The translations under genes and the position numbers were made by a program. Source: Siphonobacter sp. SORGH_AS_0500 (GTDB lineage Bacteria; Bacteroidota; Bacteroidia; Cytophagales; Spirosomataceae). From it: 64,000 bases of DNA. The notes beneath the pieces were generated by a model, which made no database searches, was not told the origin of the DNA, and was given only the letters and a program-made list of their open reading frames with translations. Shown piece after piece: positions 61,124 through 64,000 of this stretch (position 1 is the stretch's first letter; the number at the start of each line of letters is the position of its first letter). The stretch is from positions 186,001-250,000 of the forward strand of contig NZ_NHPP01000004.1 in NCBI RefSeq assembly GCF_002838835.1. The letters are read 5' to 3'.

Positions 61124-62127
61124 CATGATTGCCTATCAGCACTGATTTTTTCGATGATCTTTTCGGCGTGAATGCGGGAGTTTTCGATGAACCAGACGTG
61201 CGTATCCATACCGCCGCAAACAACACCCGCCAGATAAACGCCGGGTTTATTACTTTCCTGATTTTCGGGATCGTAGGAGGGATAACGTTTTTCGTCATCC
61301 GACAAAGTAATTCCAGAACCCGTGAGGAAATCGAAATTGGGTTGATAACCCGTTGCTGCTACCACAAAATCATTGGGGATGGTAACGAGGCCATCGGGTG
61401 TTTGAATATCAACTTCCGTTTCTCTAATTTCCATCAGGTTCGAATGGAAGTAGGCTTTGATTGAACCTTCCGCAATCCGGTTTTCGATGTCCGGTTTTAC
61501 CCAATACTTCACCCGGCGACCAATTTCACCATCTCGAATGACCATGGTTACCTCAGCTCCTTTGCGGTACGTTTCCAGAGCGGCGTCTACCGAAGAATTG
61601 TTTGCACCGACCACCAGTACTTTCATTCCCGCATAAAAATGAGGCTCAGAATAGTAATGCGTTACCTTGGGCAAGTCTTCCCCCGGAATATGCATCAGGT
61701 TAGGTGTGTCATAAAAACCAATCGCAATGACTACGTTCGAAGTGAGATACGTTCCTTTGGAAGTTCGAACGATGTACTGACGATTTTCAAGGCCGTCTAT
61801 GCTTTGCGTATGATCCTCAATCGCATCTACTTTCTCAAATAGCCTGATATGCAGCTGGTTGGACATCGCCACACGGCGATAATATTCCAGAGCTTCCGCC
61901 CGGGTTGGTTTGGCGTTGTTGGAAACAAAGGGAACGCCACCGATTTCAAGGCGGTCACTGGTAGAGAAGAAGGTCATATTGGCTGGGTAATTGTAAATCG
62001 AATTAACCAGACAGCCTTTTTCCAGAATGACGTATCGCAGACCTTTTTGTTTGGCGTGCAGGCCGCAGGCCAAACCAATGGGGCCGCCGCCGATGATGAC
62101 TACGTCGTATAATTGATTATCTGCCAT
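61123..62127 (-). CDS. ypdA: YpdA family (bacillithiol disulfide reductase-like) flavoprotein
   Basis: This 334-residue protein starts MADNQLYDVVIIGGGPIGLA with the FAD motif GGGPIG at 13-18. It continues CGLHAKQKGLRYVILEKGCL, with YNYPANMTFFSTSDRLEIGG, a second dinucleotide motif VLVVGANNSSVDAALE, and VVAATGYQPNFDFL and GVYLAGVVCGGMDTHVWFIE near the end. It lacks the CxxC of thioredoxin reductases, which is the mark of YpdA. In Firmicutes and Bacteroidota YpdA recycles bacillithiol disulfide with NADPH. The TTG six bases upstream (62133) is possible but not favoured. Confidence 0.88.
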   Translation of the reverse strand: MADNQLYDVVIIGGGPIGLACGLHAKQKGLRYVILEKGCLVNSIYNYPANMTFFSTSDRLEIGGVPFVSNNAKPTRAEALEYYRRVAMSNQLHIRLFEKVDAIEDHTQSIDGLENRQYIVRTSKGTYLTSNVVIAIGFYDTPNLMHIPGEDLPKVTHYYSEPHFYAGMKVLVVGANNSSVDAALETYRKGAEVTMVIRDGEIGRRVKYWVKPDIENRIAEGSIKAYFHSNLMEIRETEVDIQTPDGLVTIPNDFVVAATGYQPNFDFLTGSGITLSDDEKRYPSYDPENQESNKPGVYLAGVVCGGMDTHVWFIENSRIHAEKIIEKISADRQS

Positions 62128-62191
62128 TTTCAAGAGAAGAACTAATGTAATAAGTCAACAGAGCATTTTGTTGGAAAGGTTCAAACGAAAA

Positions 62192-62806
62192 TTAATTCAA
62201 ACGTTCAATTTCCCGACGGATGTTTGCTCTGGCCTGAGTTTCGTACTGATCCTGAAAAAGATGCGTCTTGTAAATATTAGCCATAGCCAGAAATACATTC
62301 AGAATTTTCTTACGGCCATCGGCGTAAATAGCCTCAGGGATAGCTTGAAATTCGGTTCTTATTTTCTGGGCATAGGCATCATAGGCTTCGGGAGATTCTC
62401 CCAGAATCGCCAGATCAAAGTCCAGCAAAAAATCCAGATCGCTGTCTTCGGTATGATTGGCGTGCGTCTTCGTCGAAAGAATGTACTCGTAAATGGTACG
62501 AATGGATTCCGTACTTAAATCCGTTTTTGATAGCCATTCCTGAGCTCGTTCGGCACTCTGAAGTTCATTATTCGTGTAAAGAGGTTCGTAGATAACATCA
62601 TGGAAGGCGATGCTCAGCAAAACAATATCCGGCTGGTGCAAATGTTCGCGGTGAGTTGAGAACAGGTCAAACATATGCTGGATATGCGTCCAGTTATGAT
62701 ACGGGCGAACGTCCGTATTGCTATAATATTGATCCAGAAAAGCCATTACCTTCTCGGCGTAGGACAGATCGGATACCGATTGCAAAAGTGCCTTCAATTC
62801 CTCCAT
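62192..62806 (-). CDS. HD domain-containing metal-dependent phosphohydrolase
   Basis: This 204-residue protein has the HD-superfamily pattern: HNWTHIQHMFDLF for the first His, IAFHDVIYEPLY for the His-Asp pair and later DLDFLLDFDLAILG. This is the family of predicted HD hydrolases of about 200 residues (metal-dependent), whose substrate is unknown and may be a nucleotide or phosphorylated metabolite. It precedes ypdA on the same strand with a gap of 64 bases. Confidence 0.85.
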   Translation of the reverse strand: MEELKALLQSVSDLSYAEKVMAFLDQYYSNTDVRPYHNWTHIQHMFDLFSTHREHLHQPDIVLLSIAFHDVIYEPLYTNNELQSAERAQEWLSKTDLSTESIRTIYEYILSTKTHANHTEDSDLDFLLDFDLAILGESPEAYDAYAQKIRTEFQAIPEAIYADGRKKILNVFLAMANIYKTHLFQDQYETQARANIRREIERLN

Positions 62807-62862
62807 AACTCAAACCTATAAAAAGTATGCGTTTACAAAATGATATAGGTTATAAAAAGCAA

Positions 62863-62886
62863 ACGACTCGCGGGTAGGCGAGTCGT
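62863..62886 (-). terminator. Terminator of the lipoprotein gene
   Basis: ACGACTCGC pairs with GCGAGTCGT. On the minus strand it is followed by TTTGCTTTTTAT. Confidence 0.8.
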
Positions 62887-62911
62887 CTGAAGGATAGGGT
62901 CAACGCATAGG

Positions 62912-63448
62912 CTACTTAGCTTTAAGGCCCAGAATAACGTCCATTTCTTTTGTCTTAACAGTGGTAAGATCAACATTCTTTTTTTCTAGAACTGCGAAAC
63001 CTAAGACATAAGCAAGAAAATTTTCATTATTAAGTTCTAGATATTTTTCTGGACTTTTAGAAATATCCAATTTTTCTCCTAAGAATAGCTTTAAAGTTTG
63101 TCCATCAAGGCTAACAATTTTGAAACTAATATCTTCTTTATCGACAGTAACCTTTAAAATATTATCTGTAAGAGTCCATTTTCCTGTTTCTTTATCGCCG
63201 TTTTCGTCAGTGCCTACATACTCGCCATTTTCCTTTAATAGCATACCCGTAGAAGAGGCATCAGCATCACCATCTACCGAGTAAGTGTTACCGTCTACTT
63301 TTACATCAACGCTGTTTCCTACCCAATTTTTGTTAACCAGATCGGATTTTTTGATGGGATTAGAGGCATCTTTGTTATCTTTTGAACAACTAACTAAAGT
63401 GAAGATTGAAATAAATAAAAGGATGGTGGAAGATCGTAAAAAATTCAT
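62912..63448 (-). CDS. Lipocalin-like lipoprotein
   Basis: This 178-residue protein has a lipoprotein leader with LVSC as lipobox (Cys21). The mature part starts with a Lys/Asp-rich linker and then a small beta barrel pattern: NKNWVGNSVDVKVDGNTYSV, MLLKENGEYVG, GKWTLTDNILKVTVDKEDIS and FKIVSLDGQTLKLFLGE. Bacteroidota have many such lipocalin-like or DUF4488-type lipoproteins, and no ligand can be assigned. Base composition is more AT-rich than in its neighbours to the left. Confidence 0.75.
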   Translation of the reverse strand: MNFLRSSTILLFISIFTLVSCSKDNKDASNPIKKSDLVNKNWVGNSVDVKVDGNTYSVDGDADASSTGMLLKENGEYVGTDENGDKETGKWTLTDNILKVTVDKEDISFKIVSLDGQTLKLFLGEKLDISKSPEKYLELNNENFLAYVLGFAVLEKKNVDLTTVKTKEMDVILGLKAK

Positions 63449-63756
63449 GGTTAGGATGAGTTTATAATGGTTGAGGTGGCAATATGCAATTTGTTTTAAT
63501 GAGTGTGCAAGTCAATTTTAAAAATTCATGAAATTATAATATAAACCGATGTATGGTTATCTTTAGGTAAGAGCCTAGATGGTTGTTCAGGAATAAAGTA
63601 AAATATTGAGCTACCCTTACTTATCATTCATGATTATTATAGCGATTAAGCTATTTATATAAGTTAATAATTGTGTAGCTAACTATATAAATTGGTAGTC
63701 AATATATATTAGGTTAATTGTTTTATAAAAAATATCATAAGCGAACTAAAAACTAG
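63449..63756. other. AT-rich intergenic region
   Basis: These 308 bases are strongly AT-rich with no recognisable gene. They hold the promoter of the lipoprotein gene, but I could not pick one box with confidence. Confidence 0.4.
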
Positions 63757-64000
63757 TTAAAAAATATTATCGCCAAATAGGATATCGTAAAAAGAAAATT
63801 TAATAGGCTCAAGTACTGTATCTAATCCTGTACCAAAAGGGATAACCCCTGTAATTGATTTTTGTAAAAAGCGATAATCAACGAAACTGTAATTTGGATA
63901 ATAATAAGTAATATCTTTAATTATTTTAGATGTCCATGTGTGCTCCAGCTCCGAAATATTTTCTCGATGAAACGGCCCAAATGATTTCTTTCCATAATTA
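63757..64000 (-). CDS. Partial gene at the window edge, C-terminal 80 residues
   Basis: On the minus strand an open frame enters from the window edge and ends at 63757-63759. It reads NYGKKSFGPFHRENISELEH and then IIKDITYYYPNYSFVDYRFL and GVIPFGTGLDTVLEPIKFSF. The absence of stops over 80 codons in very AT-rich DNA and the protein-like composition support a gene. I do not recognise it. It was too incomplete to have a start codon here. Confidence 0.5.
   Translation of the reverse strand, partial: NYGKKSFGPFHRENISELEHTWTSKIIKDITYYYPNYSFVDYRFLQKSITGVIPFGTGLDTVLEPIKFSFYDILFGDNIF

Noticed and set aside
1..64000. tRNA, rRNA and intact insertion sequences
   Set aside because: I saw no cloverleaf-like or rRNA-like stretch and no complete transposase. 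A tRNA scan would be needed to be certain.

Overview
The window looks like chromosomal DNA of a Gram-negative Bacteroidota, most likely a Cytophagales member of the Spirosoma/Siphonobacter kind. Evidence: SusC/SusD pairs, TonB-dependent receptors with carboxypeptidase-regulatory N-domains, Bacteroidota -33/-7 promoter motifs (TTG...TAnnTTTG), a two-component propeller histidine kinase, AraC regulators with membrane sensor domains, and a YpdA-type reductase. No rRNA, tRNA, CRISPR array or intact insertion sequence was seen.

Layout. 1-4.4 kb: short-chain dehydrogenases, two of them broken, and an AraC regulator. 4.8-6.8 kb: a secreted lectin-like protein divergent from a membrane-tethered HTH regulator, with a TTCAAA repeat array between them. 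7.1-12.1 kb: an accessory-looking stretch with a broken DUF2958 gene, a giant hybrid histidine kinase and a wrecked integrase. 12.1-25.3 kb: a conserved hypothetical, a NarL-type response regulator with its propeller kinase, an S9 peptidase, a phosphodiester glycosidase, a TonB receptor with a secreted tyrosine phosphatase, and a 7TM AraC regulator. 25.4-37 kb: carbohydrate locus: GMC oxidoreductase plus gluconate-dehydrogenase subunit 3, AraC regulator, SusC, SusD, GH26 beta-mannanase and a sodium/solute symporter. 37.3-49.4 kb: housekeeping and mixed genes (MFS transporter, VOC protein, DJ-1/PfpI protein, mogA-like gene, metG, SDR, DUF937/OmpA-like protein, two-component system, HAD phosphatase). 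49.9-55.7 kb: a metal locus, probably copper (HYC_CC_PP-like protein, TonB receptor, HMA-AraC fusion regulator, His/Met-rich outer-membrane protein, 22-cysteine four-helix-bundle protein, secreted HMA protein). 55.9-62.8 kb: ygiC/ygiB-like pair, a conserved hypothetical, a TIM-barrel isomerase, deoC, ypdA and an HD phosphohydrolase. 62.9 kb to the end: a lipoprotein and a partial gene.

Two global signals stand out. First, at least ten otherwise well-conserved genes carry a single-base frameshift, nearly all of them deletions; this suggests assembly error or recent decay and affects how the annotation should be read. Second, the intergenic DNA is full of palindromic repeats. These include a group of long hairpins built from 7- or 8-base units that sit directly behind stop codons, two inverted copies of an approximately 160-bp element flanking deoC (one supplying its stop codon), three tandem copies of a 63-65 bp palindrome, and GACGCGA and CCCCGGAT hairpin families.
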